A stretch of DNA of 39,058 nt from NCBI GenBank assembly GCA_964425485.1, contig CAYRML010000005.1, forward strand, positions 1 to 39,058, given 5' to 3'. Positions 15,741 to 24,058 of this stretch are shown here, in pieces. The translations under genes and the position numbers were made by a program. Position 1 is the stretch's first letter; each line of letters opens with the position of its first letter. The notes beneath the pieces were generated by a model. The model had not been told where the DNA came from. It saw nothing but the letters and a program-made list of their open reading frames with translations, and made no database searches. The DNA is from CAYRML01 sp964425485. Lineage in GTDB: Bacteria > Bacillota > Dehalobacteriia > UBA4068.

Positions 15741-18700
15741 CTACTTGTGAACATCATTTTCCTGCAACAGCTGAAAGACAAAGAGCAAAAAGCTCCATAA
15801 AAGTTGCAAAATGTCCTCTGCCGGCAAAGATTGATCATAAAGCCTGATAACAAAATCCTTTTTATTGACAAAAGCAACCTGCTTATTCCATTGACTGCTG
15901 ATTTTTACAAGATGTTCCCCTTTCAAAGCATGAAAATCGCAAAATCTCAGCTCCAGCCAGTCTTTTTTCTGCATGATAGAAAAAAGACATAATGGCCTGG
16001 CCACAGCCTTGATCTTACCCAAAAGCAAAAGTGCTTCCACTTGAGGCGGTAAAGGACCATAACGATCCCGCAATTCTTCCGCCAAGTCGTCAATCAGGGC
16101 TGTATTTTCAGCCGCCGCAATCCGCTTATAGATTTCCACCTTCAAGGCGGAATCTTCCAGATAATTATCGGGGATATAAGCATTTATTGGCAATTCCAAA
16201 ATGGTATTGACAGGCTCATGCTGCGGCGCTTGGCCGGAGGAAGCCGCGATCTCTTCTTGCAGCAAACGGCAATAAAGATCAAACCCCACCGCCGCTATAT
16301 GACCATGCTGCTGCGGCCCCAAGATATTGCCCGCGCCTCTGATCTCCATATCGCGCATAGCGATCTTGAAGCCGGAGCCCAATTCCGTAAAGTCCCTGAT
16401 GGCAACCAATCTTTTTTTGGCCACTTCCGTCATGGCGCTTTCCTTTCTATAGGTAAAATAGGCAAATGCTTGGCGGGAAGAACGGCCCACACGCCCCCGC
16501 AGCTGATATAGTTGCGCCAAGCCGAAATTATTGGCCTCATCCACGATCAGGGTGTTGACATTAGGAATATCCAAACCGGATTCGATGATAGTAGTGGAAA
16601 GCAAAACATCGGCCCGACCCTCCACAAATTCCATCATCACCTGCTCCAATTCCTTTTCCCGCATCTGCCCATGCCCAATCACGATCTCGGCCTGTGGCAA
16701 AAGCGCGTTCAGCTGGGCCATAATATCATAGATATTATGCACGCGATTATGAACAAAGTAGACCTGTCCGCCCCGACTCAATTCCCGCATGATGACATCT
16801 TTGAGCATACGCTCATGATATTCCAGCACATAAGTCTGCACCGGATGCCGGTTGGGCGGTGGGGTGGCGATAACGCTCATATCGCGCATACCAACCAAAG
16901 CCATATGCAAAGTCCGCGGTATAGGAGTTGCCGATAAAGTCAGCACATCAATGTTAGCCTTCAGCGCCTTGATTTTTTCTTTATGAGCCACGCCGAAACG
17001 TTGCTCCTCATCAATGATCAACAAACCCAAATCTTTGAACGATATATCGGCAGAGAGCAAACGATGTGTACCAATAATGATATCTACCTGGCCGGATTTA
17101 ATATTTTTAATGTTCTGCTTCAGCTCCTTGCTGTTAACAAAGCGGCTGAGACAAACTATTTTTACCGGATAGGGCGCAAAACGCTCCCCGAATGTCCGTA
17201 GATGCTGCTGCGCCAAAACAGTGGTCGGTACTAATATAGCCACCTGCTTACTGTCGGCAACCGCCTTAAAGGCCGCGCGCATGGCGATCTCCGTTTTGCC
17301 ATAACCCACATCGCCGCATAACAGTCGATCCATGGGTCGCTTGCTTTCCATATCCTTTTTAATCTCCGCCAGCGCCTTGAGCTGGTCTTCGGTTTCCTGA
17401 TAGGGGAAGGCATCCTCAAATTCATATTGCCAGGGCGTATCAGCGGAAAATTGATGCCCCTCCGACTGCTCTCTTGCTGCATAAAGCTTCAATAATTCTT
17501 GGGCCATATCCCTGACGGCGCTGCGTACGCGGTTTTTCAAGCGCTGCCAATCGCTGCCGCCCAAACGATAAAGTTTGGGCTTTTTGGCATCATCGCCGAT
17601 ATATTTTTGGATGAGATCCAGCTGATCCACAGGCAGATAAAGCTTGTCGTCACCTGCATATTGAATATAAAGATAATCCCGCTCCGCCTCATCAACCCGC
17701 AGGCGTACCACACCTTTATAAATACCTATACCTTGACTTATATGGACAACATAATCGCCGACCTGCAAATCCAGGAAATTATCGATCTTTTGTCCGCCTT
17801 GCTGAAATTGCCGCCGTTTTTTTTTGCTTTCCTGGGCCAGTAATTCCTTTTCGCTGATCAAAACTAGCTGTAATTGGCTGCTTTCAAATCCGGTAGTGAA
17901 GCGGCTCTGCAAAAGCTGTACCGCCGGAAAGCCCAGCTCTTTTACTATCTCCTCTATTCTTTTCAGCCGTAAAGGAGAACTGGCCGTAATAATGATTTGA
18001 TAATTTTGCTGCCGAAAATAATCAAAATCTTCCTTTAGCCCCGGCAGATTATTATGATAAGACGGTATCTCTCTGGCTGCTATGCGGACCTTATGGCCCA
18101 AAGGCCAGTTTATACGATTAGGCAATTGACAAAAAAGCAGCAAAGGATGGGCTTGTGCCATTCTTTCAATATCAGCAAATGCTAAGAAATTATCATAAAA
18201 GCTCGGCAGCAAGCGCCCACCGGCCAATAAATCAAAATATCGATCCTGGCGTTCTTTGCCCACATCAGTCAAAATCTTCTTGCAGCCATCCGGCTCGCTG
18301 AAAACCACTAAAGCCTGCGGCATATAATCCAGCAAACTGTCGGCTTGCGCATAAAAATATGGCAAAAGCTGGTCAAAGAAGATATCCCAACCACCGTTAT
18401 CCAGTAATTCCAGCAAGGGCAAAAATCGCTGTCGTAATTCCTTTTTTGCCTCTGCCGCCAGCGCCTTTTCCGTCTTTTGTAGATCCTGCCGCAAAGCCAT
18501 CAAACCTCTTTGGCGCACTTTTCTGTCCACAATCATCTCCCGCGCAGGTATGAGAAAAAAATCCTTCGCACCGGCTAAAGAACGTTGATCCCGCGGATCG
18601 AAATAACGCAGAGATTCCAGCTCATCATCAAAAAATTCTATGCGCAACGGCTTTTCCCCATCAATGGGGAAAATATCAACAAGGTTGCCTCTAATGCTGA

Positions 18701-19232
18701 AAGTGCCTGGTATCTCTACCAGTCTTTCTCTTTCATAACCCATATCGCTGAGGATAAAGGGCAATTCCTGTAAATCATAGCTTTGCCCCTTGGCTAAATG
18801 CAGATGATGGGCCAAAAAATCTGTGGCCGGCGGCAAACGCCTGCTGAAAGTCGCAATATCGCTGACAACCAACAGTCTTTCTCCTTGAGCCAGGCGGGAA
18901 AGTATGCTCAGCCTTTGCGCCACCAATTCTATATTATGGGCATAAACCTCAAAAGGCAGCAGCTCCAAAGCCGGCCACAGCACAGCTCTTTCTCCCACTA
19001 GGGGCAAAAGATTTTCCTGCAACAATTGCGCCGCCTCCAGATCAGGCGTCAGCAACAAAAATGATTTTTCCAGATCCTGCCACAGCGAGGCAAGCCAAAG
19101 AGCCTGCGCTGCGGCAGGCAAACCATCCACCTCTTGTGCCATACCGGGCGCAATGGCTGCTTTTATTTGTTCATAATCAGCGTATTCATGCCAAATATTA
19201 GCCAGATCCGCTATTGAATTAACAGAACGCAA
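15741..19232 (-). CDS. mfd: transcription-repair coupling factor
   Basis: Mfd removes RNA polymerase stalled at DNA damage and recruits UvrA. About 1163 aa, usual length. Seen in order: the UvrB-homology region (WPALELLPFEVYAH, ATFSRRLPP, RGNLVDIFP), the RNA polymerase interaction domain (DLQVGDYVVHISQGIGIYKG), the helicase with Walker A in LLCGDVGYGKTEIA, the DEEQRFG box, LSATPIPRTLHMAL, the helicase C-terminal motifs (STTIIESGLDIPNVNT, QLRGRVGRS) and the C-terminal TRCF domain. The ORF extends to 19253, but GGGGGAGG lies inside that extension, 6 nt before TTG 19232, so 19232 is chosen. pth lies upstream, prsA downstream. Confidence 0.96.
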   Translation of the reverse strand: MRSVNSIADLANIWHEYADYEQIKAAIAPGMAQEVDGLPAAAQALWLASLWQDLEKSFLLLTPDLEAAQLLQENLLPLVGERAVLWPALELLPFEVYAHNIELVAQRLSILSRLAQGERLLVVSDIATFSRRLPPATDFLAHHLHLAKGQSYDLQELPFILSDMGYERERLVEIPGTFSIRGNLVDIFPIDGEKPLRIEFFDDELESLRYFDPRDQRSLAGAKDFFLIPAREMIVDRKVRQRGLMALRQDLQKTEKALAAEAKKELRQRFLPLLELLDNGGWDIFFDQLLPYFYAQADSLLDYMPQALVVFSEPDGCKKILTDVGKERQDRYFDLLAGGRLLPSFYDNFLAFADIERMAQAHPLLLFCQLPNRINWPLGHKVRIAAREIPSYHNNLPGLKEDFDYFRQQNYQIIITASSPLRLKRIEEIVKELGFPAVQLLQSRFTTGFESSQLQLVLISEKELLAQESKKKRRQFQQGGQKIDNFLDLQVGDYVVHISQGIGIYKGVVRLRVDEAERDYLYIQYAGDDKLYLPVDQLDLIQKYIGDDAKKPKLYRLGGSDWQRLKNRVRSAVRDMAQELLKLYAAREQSEGHQFSADTPWQYEFEDAFPYQETEDQLKALAEIKKDMESKRPMDRLLCGDVGYGKTEIAMRAAFKAVADSKQVAILVPTTVLAQQHLRTFGERFAPYPVKIVCLSRFVNSKELKQNIKNIKSGQVDIIIGTHRLLSADISFKDLGLLIIDEEQRFGVAHKEKIKALKANIDVLTLSATPIPRTLHMALVGMRDMSVIATPPPNRHPVQTYVLEYHERMLKDVIMRELSRGGQVYFVHNRVHNIYDIMAQLNALLPQAEIVIGHGQMREKELEQVMMEFVEGRADVLLSTTIIESGLDIPNVNTLIVDEANNFGLAQLYQLRGRVGRSSRQAFAYFTYRKESAMTEVAKKRLVAIRDFTELGSGFKIAMRDMEIRGAGNILGPQQHGHIAAVGFDLYCRLLQEEIAASSGQAPQHEPVNTILELPINAYIPDNYLEDSALKVEIYKRIAAAENTALIDDLAEELRDRYGPLPPQVEALLLLGKIKAVARPLCLFSIMQKKDWLELRFCDFHALKGEHLVKISSQWNKQVAFVNKKDFVIRLYDQSLPAEDILQLLWSFLLFVFQLLQENDVHK

Positions 19233-19325
19233 ATACTCGCCTCCCCCAAGCAAAATAAGCGCGACTGAGAGCCGTGCCGGGTGTTAAAAATCATGGTTTA
19301 AAGACATAACATATCTCCAAAACCT

Positions 19326-19890
19326 CTATTCTTCCTTATTTTTATTTTCCTCTTTATTTTCTTCCTGCTCTTTTTTATTATATTGATTCATGGCCTCCGT
19401 TATTCCTGCCTTGGCCCAAAGCAAAGAGGCAGCAGCCGCCTTTTCGACCGCATCAGCCATAAGCGGCAGCTGCTCCTGGGAAAAAGGAGTCAGCACATAA
19501 TCGATATTATCACCATAAGGAGAGCGTCCGATACCAATTCTCAGACGGTTTATCTTATCCTGTCCTAATTGCTCGATTACGGACTTCATGCCATTATGGC
19601 CACCACCGGAGCCGCCACGACGCAAACGGATACGGCCGGGAGCCAAATCCATATCATCATAAATAATGAGCAGATCCTGTATCTCGATTTTATAAAAATT
19701 GCAAGCAAGAGCCACAGCAAAGCCGCTGAGATTCATAAAAGTTTGGGGCTTAAGCAAAATCATTTTTTCCCCTTCATAGTGAACTACTGCCTGCAAGGCA
19801 TGGTCTTTTTCCTTAAAAGAAGCAGCCAAGGACTCCGNNNNNNNNNNCATATGTCCTGCTTGGATTGCCTAAACCGACAATGATTTTCAT
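19326..19890 (-). CDS. pth: peptidyl-tRNA hydrolase, interrupted by an assembly gap
   Basis: Releases tRNA from peptidyl-tRNA dropped by ribosomes. The N terminus MKIIVGLGNPSRTY starts at ATG 19890 behind GGAGGTC; after 10 unknown bases the protein continues with ESLAASFKEKDHAL. Seen downstream: LLKPQTFMNLSG, IIYDDMDLAPGRIRLR, GSGGGHNGMKS, RLRIGIGR and YVLTPFS. The gap falls where the family has TRHNVGF with the catalytic His. The two sides are out of frame by one base across the 10 N, so the true gap length is not 10; comparison with B. subtilis Pth suggests roughly 13-20 residues are missing. Probably intact in the organism. The charged C-terminal tail (Lys/Glu/Asn) is longer than usual. 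Confidence 0.93.
19838..19847. other. assembly gap (10 N)
   Basis: Ten undetermined bases inside pth. The frame mismatch across them shows that 10 is a placeholder length. Confidence 0.98.
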
Positions 19891-19915
19891 AGTTGACCTC
19901 CCTATTTTCATAAAT

Positions 19916-19924
19916 ATCATACCA
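19916..19924 (-). promoter_or_regulatory. extended -10 promoter of pth-mfd-prsA
   Basis: TGGTATGAT on the minus strand (19924-19916) is an extended -10 (TGnTATnAT), about 25 nt upstream of the pth start. There is no clear -35 at 17 nt (TTTTAT). Confidence 0.5.
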
Positions 19925-19933
19925 CAATCCGCT

Positions 19934-19964
19934 TTGTCATAAAAGTGGCAGAAAAAAATATACT
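19934..19964 (+). promoter_or_regulatory. candidate promoter of the PRC-barrel gene
   Basis: TTGTCA (19934-19939) and TATACT (19959-19964) with a 19-nt spacer, longer than ideal. It diverges from the pth promoter, and the two regions nearly overlap. Confidence 0.4.
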
Positions 19965-19995
19965 GATAAAAAAGTAGTTAAGGGAGCAATTAGAT

Positions 19996-20793
19996 ATGGA
20001 AAGATATAGTAAAAAGACCCTCATGATGCCTGTATACAGCGTTCAGGAAGGTCAAAATTTGGGGCTGGTTAAAGCCATAGTCATCGACCCCAAGGAAAAG
20101 TCCGTCATCGCCTTGCTGCTGGAAAGGCGGCGCATGACTAAGGAAGAGCGCATTGTCCCCTTCATCAACATCAAAAGCATTGGAGATAATGTTGTCATCA
20201 TCGACAAGGCCATCAATGCAGAAAGAAGAAATAATCTGCCTGCTATAACACGTTATATGCGCAATCCGGTACAACTCATAGGCAGTAAGGTTTTTACCAC
20301 CGGTGGTAAAACGCTGGGTCGCGTCGAGGAATATCGCTATGATGAGCAAAGCGGAAAGATAACAGCCCTGGAAATCAGCGGCGGTATGGGCAACTACATC
20401 AAAGGCCATATCTCTTTGGCCGGTCAATACATAATTACCATAGCACCCGCTACCGTCATGGTGGATGAAGAAGCAATCGAGCATCTGGAAGCCCTGGAAA
20501 ACACGCTGCGCTCCTCCATGGAAAATGCCAAAGAAAAAGCCGAATCTGTGATCACCGGCACCATCACGGGCACCATAGAAGCATCCAAGAAAATCTCGCA
20601 AAATATCAACCAGGCCATAAACAAAAAGCAGGAAACCCCTGAAGAGCCAATCCAGGAATCGTCGGCGGAAGCGAATGCAACTACAGAAGAAGATTTAAAC
20701 GTTTCCGCACAACCAGCAGAACCGGCAGCCATTATCTTAGAAGAGGCGACGGTTGAACCGGAAAGCGCGAATAGCGAAGAACAGAAAGAATGA
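19996..20793 (+). CDS. PRC-barrel domain protein, function unknown
   Basis: Cytoplasmic protein of 265 aa with two PRC-barrel-like halves: about residues 3-75 (MPVYSVQEGQNLGLVKAIVID, IVPFINIKSIGDN) and 85-160 (GSKVFTTGGKTLGRVEEYRYD, YIKGHISLAGQYIITI). A helical segment with ENAKEKAESVITGTITGTIE follows, then an acidic, probably disordered tail of about 50 residues rich in Glu, Pro and Ala. PRC barrels are small beta-barrels found in RimM and in photosynthetic reaction-centre H subunits; in Firmicutes such proteins are mostly uncharacterised, so a precise role cannot be given. RBS AAGGGAG. Transcribed alone, divergent from pth and convergent with prs. Confidence 0.82.
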   Translation: MERYSKKTLMMPVYSVQEGQNLGLVKAIVIDPKEKSVIALLLERRRMTKEERIVPFINIKSIGDNVVIIDKAINAERRNNLPAITRYMRNPVQLIGSKVFTTGGKTLGRVEEYRYDEQSGKITALEISGGMGNYIKGHISLAGQYIITIAPATVMVDEEAIEHLEALENTLRSSMENAKEKAESVITGTITGTIEASKKISQNINQAINKKQETPEEPIQESSAEANATTEEDLNVSAQPAEPAAIILEEATVEPESANSEEQKE

Positions 20794-20812
20794 TTCTAAA
20801 AAGCGACTAAAA

Positions 20813-20834
20813 AAACAGCCCTCAAGGGCTGTTT
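20813..20834. terminator. bidirectional terminator between the PRC-barrel gene and prs
   Basis: AAACAGCCC (20813-20821), loop TCAA, GGGCTGTTT (20826-20834). A-rich before and T-rich after, so usable from both sides. Confidence 0.85.
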
Positions 20835-20843
20835 ATTATTTTA

Positions 20844-21791
20844 TTAATCAAAAAGGCGGCTTACAGAAAGGTTTTCATGTATGCGGATAATCGCTTCCCC
20901 CAATAAGGGGGCCACGGAAAGAACCTTAATTTTCGAGCATTGTCCCTGTCTGGCATTATCAATAGGAATAGTATTGGTAGTCAGAACATGGTCGATAACG
21001 GAATTTTCCAATCTTTCCAAAGCCGGGGGCGAAAAAACAGCATGGGTACAGCAAACATAAATATCCTTGGCCCCCATTTCCCTCAAGACAGATGCGCCTT
21101 TGGTGATAGTGCCGCCAGTATCGATCATATCATCCACCATAATGACATTTTTACCGGCAATATCACCGATTACATGCATGATTTCCGCCTGGTTGGCGGC
21201 AGGTCTGCGTTTATCGATGATAGCAATATCCACTCCTAGGCGATTGGCCAAATTTCTGGCCCTGGTCACACCGCCCAGATCCGGGGAAACCACAACCAAA
21301 TTATCTTTAGGCAAAGTCTTATAATATTCGGCCAACAAAGGTACGCCAGGTAAATGATCGACGGGAATATCAAAAAATCCTTCGATAGCGCTGGCATGCA
21401 AGTCAATGGCTATCATGCGATCCGCACCTGCCGCCATCAATAGATTGGCCATCAATTTAGCGGTGATAGGATCGCGGGCTTTGGTTTTGCGTTCCTGCCT
21501 GGCATAGCCATAATAAGGGATTACGGCAGTCAGTCGGTAAGCGGAAGCCCTGCGCATGGCATCTATCATGATCAATAATTCCATCATATGGTCGTTAACG
21601 GGATAGCAAGTGGGCTGCACCAGATAAACATCAGCGCCGCGCACGCTTTCTCCTATTTCTAGGAACAGCTCCCCATCCTTAAAAGTTGTCATTTTGGAAT
21701 CACCTACAGAGATGCCCAAATAATCGGCAATTTCCGCCGCCAAAGGCTGATTGGCATTGGCAGAAAAGAGCTTCAGCTTGCTGTTTGTCAT
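20844..21791 (-). CDS. prs: ribose-phosphate pyrophosphokinase
   Basis: Makes PRPP from ribose 5-phosphate and ATP for nucleotide, His, Trp and NAD synthesis; cytoplasmic, 315 aa. Seen: FKDGELFLEIGESVRGADVY near the N terminus, PYYGYARQERK (flexible loop), DLHASAIEGFFDIPVDHL, SPDLGGVTRA and the PRPP-binding VMVDDMIDTGGTI. The ORF opens at 21800 (MGIMTNS), but GGAGG touches that ATG directly, whereas it is 9 nt from the ATG at 21791; the shorter form is chosen. glmU lies 94 bp upstream and is transcribed in the same direction. Confidence 0.96.
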   Translation of the reverse strand: MTNSKLKLFSANANQPLAAEIADYLGISVGDSKMTTFKDGELFLEIGESVRGADVYLVQPTCYPVNDHMMELLIMIDAMRRASAYRLTAVIPYYGYARQERKTKARDPITAKLMANLLMAAGADRMIAIDLHASAIEGFFDIPVDHLPGVPLLAEYYKTLPKDNLVVVSPDLGGVTRARNLANRLGVDIAIIDKRRPAANQAEIMHVIGDIAGKNVIMVDDMIDTGGTITKGASVLREMGAKDIYVCCTHAVFSPPALERLENSVIDHVLTTNTIPIDNARQGQCSKIKVLSVAPLLGEAIIRIHENLSVSRLFD

Positions 21792-21885
21792 TATACCCAT
21801 CCTCCATCATTTGATCAAAAATATATTTACTTGATAAAACCCCTTTTCGATATTCGACCTTTCGGGCCTTTATCCTCTAAAAATT

Positions 21886-23274
21886 TTATTTTTCCTCCCG
21901 GCCTTTTCTGCGCCGGTTTTTTTCCGCCCAACCTTCTATATTCCTTTGCTCGGCCCTTTCAATAGCCAAAGCATCTGCCGGCACATCCTTACTGACAGAG
22001 GAACCGGCAGCGACTACTGCCCCTTTGCCCACCGTGACCGGCGCGATAAGGTTGGTATTGCTGCCAATAAAGGCGCCATCATCGATAATAGTCATATATT
22101 TAGCAAAACCGTCATAATTACAGGTAATAGTGCCGCAGCCAATATTGACTTCTCGACCGATTTTAGTATCACCTATATAACTGAGATGAGGTATTTTGCT
22201 GCTGGTGCCCACCTGAGCCTTTTTAGTTTCTACAAAGCCACCGACTTTGACTTGATCGGCCAGCACCGTACCGGGTCGCATATAAGAAAAAGGCCCAATA
22301 TTGCAATCATTGCCCATATGGCAACCTATTATAGTAGATTGCCTTATTTGGCATCTATTACCAATAACAGAGCTATCGATATCGGCATTGGGACCAATAT
22401 GACAAGTACAACCAATAACGGTCCGACCCCGGATAAAAGTATAAGGCTCGATTACGGTATCAATACCAATTTCCACATCATCCTCTATGTAGGTGTTGGT
22501 ACTGTCCACAATGCTCACGCCAGCGGCCATCAGGCTCTGGTTTTTCCTTTTGCGCAAAATGCAGGCGGCCTGTGCAAGCTGGATGCGGTCATTTATGCCC
22601 ATCACTTCATCACTATCTTCCAGTAGCATACTGTTGACTTTATGCCCTTTTTGTGACAAAAGCTCCAATAAATCTGTCAGATAATATTCCTGCTGCCGAT
22701 TATCATTGTTCAGATCATTGATGACGTATAAGAGCAATTGATAATCGAAACAATAAATGGCAGTATTGACCTCTTTGATCTGCTTTTGCTCATAACCAGC
22801 ATCTTTTTCTTCGATGATCTTTGCTATGTGGCCATCTACATCCCGCACTATACGGCCATAGCCAAACGGATTCTCCATCATAGTTGTTAAGACCGTACAG
22901 GCGCTTTGACTTTGCTGAAATTCGGCCACCAGGGCTTGTAATGTTTGGGCCGTGATCAGAGGCGTGTCTCCACAAAGAACCAAAATGCTCTGGCAAGCCG
23001 GATCAATGGCCGGGACGGCACATTGCAGGGCATGGCCGGTACCCAATTGTGGCATCTGTAAAGCATAAGCCAAATCATGGCCCATGGCAGCCCGCACTTG
23101 CTCGGCTCCATGGCCAACCACCAACACATTTTTATCAGCGCCGCTTTCTCGCGCCGCTTCTATCACATAAGAGATCATGGCCTTGCCATTTACCTGATGC
23201 AGCACCTTAGGCAAATCCGATTTCATTCTGGTGCCTTTGCCCGCGGCTAATATAACTGCTGTAATTATGGACAT
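21886..23274 (-). CDS. glmU: bifunctional GlmU: GlcN-1-P acetyltransferase / GlcNAc-1-P uridyltransferase
   Basis: Catalyses the last two steps to UDP-GlcNAc, the precursor of peptidoglycan. It is 462 aa. The N-terminal uridyltransferase has AVILAAGKGTRMKSDLPKVLH, GTGHALQCA and LVLCGDTPLI; the C-terminal left-handed beta-helix has hexapeptide repeats with SYIGDTKIG, NIGCGTITCNYDG and FIGSNTNLIAPV. The tail is basic (RRRKGREEK). ATG behind GGAGTG. Between spoVG and prs, the standard Firmicute order. No good terminator separates it from prs, so they are probably cotranscribed. Confidence 0.97.
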   Translation of the reverse strand: MSIITAVILAAGKGTRMKSDLPKVLHQVNGKAMISYVIEAARESGADKNVLVVGHGAEQVRAAMGHDLAYALQMPQLGTGHALQCAVPAIDPACQSILVLCGDTPLITAQTLQALVAEFQQSQSACTVLTTMMENPFGYGRIVRDVDGHIAKIIEEKDAGYEQKQIKEVNTAIYCFDYQLLLYVINDLNNDNRQQEYYLTDLLELLSQKGHKVNSMLLEDSDEVMGINDRIQLAQAACILRKRKNQSLMAAGVSIVDSTNTYIEDDVEIGIDTVIEPYTFIRGRTVIGCTCHIGPNADIDSSVIGNRCQIRQSTIIGCHMGNDCNIGPFSYMRPGTVLADQVKVGGFVETKKAQVGTSSKIPHLSYIGDTKIGREVNIGCGTITCNYDGFAKYMTIIDDGAFIGSNTNLIAPVTVGKGAVVAAGSSVSKDVPADALAIERAEQRNIEGWAEKNRRRKGREEK

Positions 23275-23319
23275 CAGAGCACTCCTTTTTCTAAAGTAAG
23301 ATATTTTTATTATACAACA

Positions 23320-23356
23320 AAAATATCGACGAGCAAAGCCGGCCCCTCGATATTTT
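23320..23356 (-). terminator. hairpin between spoVG and glmU
   Basis: AAAATATCGA (23320-23329) and TCGATATTTT (23347-23356) form a perfect 10-bp stem with a GC-rich 17-nt loop, just after the spoVG stop. The T-run after the minus-strand stem is broken (TTTTTGTTG), so some readthrough into glmU is likely. Confidence 0.6.
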
Positions 23357-23384
23357 AATGATTTATATTAATATTTAGTTTTGC

Positions 23385-23705
23385 TCAATCCACATTATTG
23401 GTAGAGCCGGCAGCAGATTCCCCATCTTCGTCCTGTATAGCATCTTGATTTTCCAGGGCTTCTTGATATTTTTGCAAAACGATGCTTTGGATGGTATTTC
23501 TGGCTTCCTGAGAAATGGGATGAGCGATATCCCGGAATTCACCATTGGCGGTTTTACGGCTGGGCATAGCCACGAATAAACCATTTTGCCCATCCACAAC
23601 TTTGACATCATGGATTACAAAAGCATTATCAATTGTCACAGATGCGATTGCTTTCATTTTCCCCTCAGCTAATAATTTTCTGACCCTTACATCAGTTATT
23701 TCCAT
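23385..23705 (-). CDS. spoVG: septation/regulatory protein SpoVG
   Basis: Small nucleic-acid-binding regulator linked to septation and sporulation in Bacillus, and present in many non-sporulating Firmicutes. The core EITDVRVRKLL, GKMKAIASVTIDNAFVIHDVKVVDG, GLFVAMPSRK and FRDIAHPIS is typical. 106 aa, with an acidic tail (DEDGESAAGSTNN). Two adjacent ATGs exist; the second (23705) lies 8 nt after AAGGAGG and matches the family start, the first adds one Met. Its presence does not prove that the organism sporulates. The 239-bp gap to the corA leader ORF is very AT-rich. Confidence 0.94.
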   Translation of the reverse strand: MEITDVRVRKLLAEGKMKAIASVTIDNAFVIHDVKVVDGQNGLFVAMPSRKTANGEFRDIAHPISQEARNTIQSIVLQKYQEALENQDAIQDEDGESAAGSTNNVD

Positions 23706-23870
23706 CATTTGTTCCTCCTTGATGAGTTTGATAAATATTTCCCCTATTTTATATAACTACTCTGAATTTTTAGAAAATCCTCTTTTTCAGAAAAATTTTC
23801 CCCATTTTTTGCATATTTATAACAAAAATATATTTTTAGTGTCTGCTTTTTTTAAAGTAAAAAATTTTTC

Positions 23871-23898
23871 TTGCAAATAAAAGAAATAAGTATATAAT
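23871..23898 (+). promoter_or_regulatory. candidate promoter of the corA transcript
   Basis: TTGCAA (23871-23876), 16-nt spacer, TATAAT (23893-23898). A second TATAAT at 23923-23928 has no good -35. Start from the first would give a leader of about 150 nt before corA. Confidence 0.55.
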
Positions 23899-23947
23899 AT
23901 ATTAATGCCTGAAAATATTAGGTATAATGATAGCAGGAGGTGAGTTT

Positions 23948-24040
23948 ATGGACAGCGACCCTGGTAGTAGAAATCTGCATGAACAAAAATATACTAGCCG
24001 GGGGAGTCTGTTTCAGGCCACCAATAAGATCCCCCGCTAA
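23948..24040 (+). CDS. 30-codon leader ORF upstream of corA
   Basis: Small ORF starting ATG GAC AGC GAC and ending TAA at 24038-24040, only 18 nt before the corA start. AGGAGGTGAG (23935-23944), an almost perfect anti-Shine-Dalgarno match, lies 7 nt upstream of the ATG by its core, so the ORF is very likely translated. The peptide begins MDSDPGSRNLHEQKY, is polar and has no signal sequence. Its last third is encoded by the arms of the hairpin described in the next entry, and its stop lies between that hairpin and the corA ribosome binding site. This geometry suits a regulatory leader peptide, as known for corA and mgtA genes in enterobacteria, but I recognise no homologue and the peptide might be only incidental. 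Confidence 0.5.
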   Translation: MDSDPGSRNLHEQKYTSRGSLFQATNKIPR

Positions 24041-24054
24041 AACAAGGAGGGATC
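23963..24054 (+). promoter_or_regulatory. structured corA leader with competing hairpins over the Shine-Dalgarno
   Basis: Three helices can be drawn. Helix A: GGTAGTA (23963-23969) with TACTAGCC (23992-23999), one bulged G. Helix B: CGGGGGA (23999-24005) with TCCCCCG (24030-24036), perfect. Helix C: GATCCCCC (24028-24035) with GGAGGGATC (24046-24054), one bulged A. B and C share 24030-24035 and cannot coexist. C hides the corA Shine-Dalgarno GGAGGG; B frees it. No U-run follows, so control would be at translation. It does not match the Mg2+ M-box consensus as I remember it. Confidence 0.5.
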
Positions 24055-24058
24055 AAAT

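Noticed and set aside
23706..23870. Sigma-H promoter for spoVG as in Bacillus
   Set aside because: A -35-like AGAGGATTT can be found on the minus strand, but no GAAT -10 element lies at the required distance.
23930..24058. M-box (ykoK) magnesium riboswitch upstream of corA
   Set aside because: GGTGAG is present, but the rest of the conserved M-box core as I remember it is missing, and the leader is shorter.
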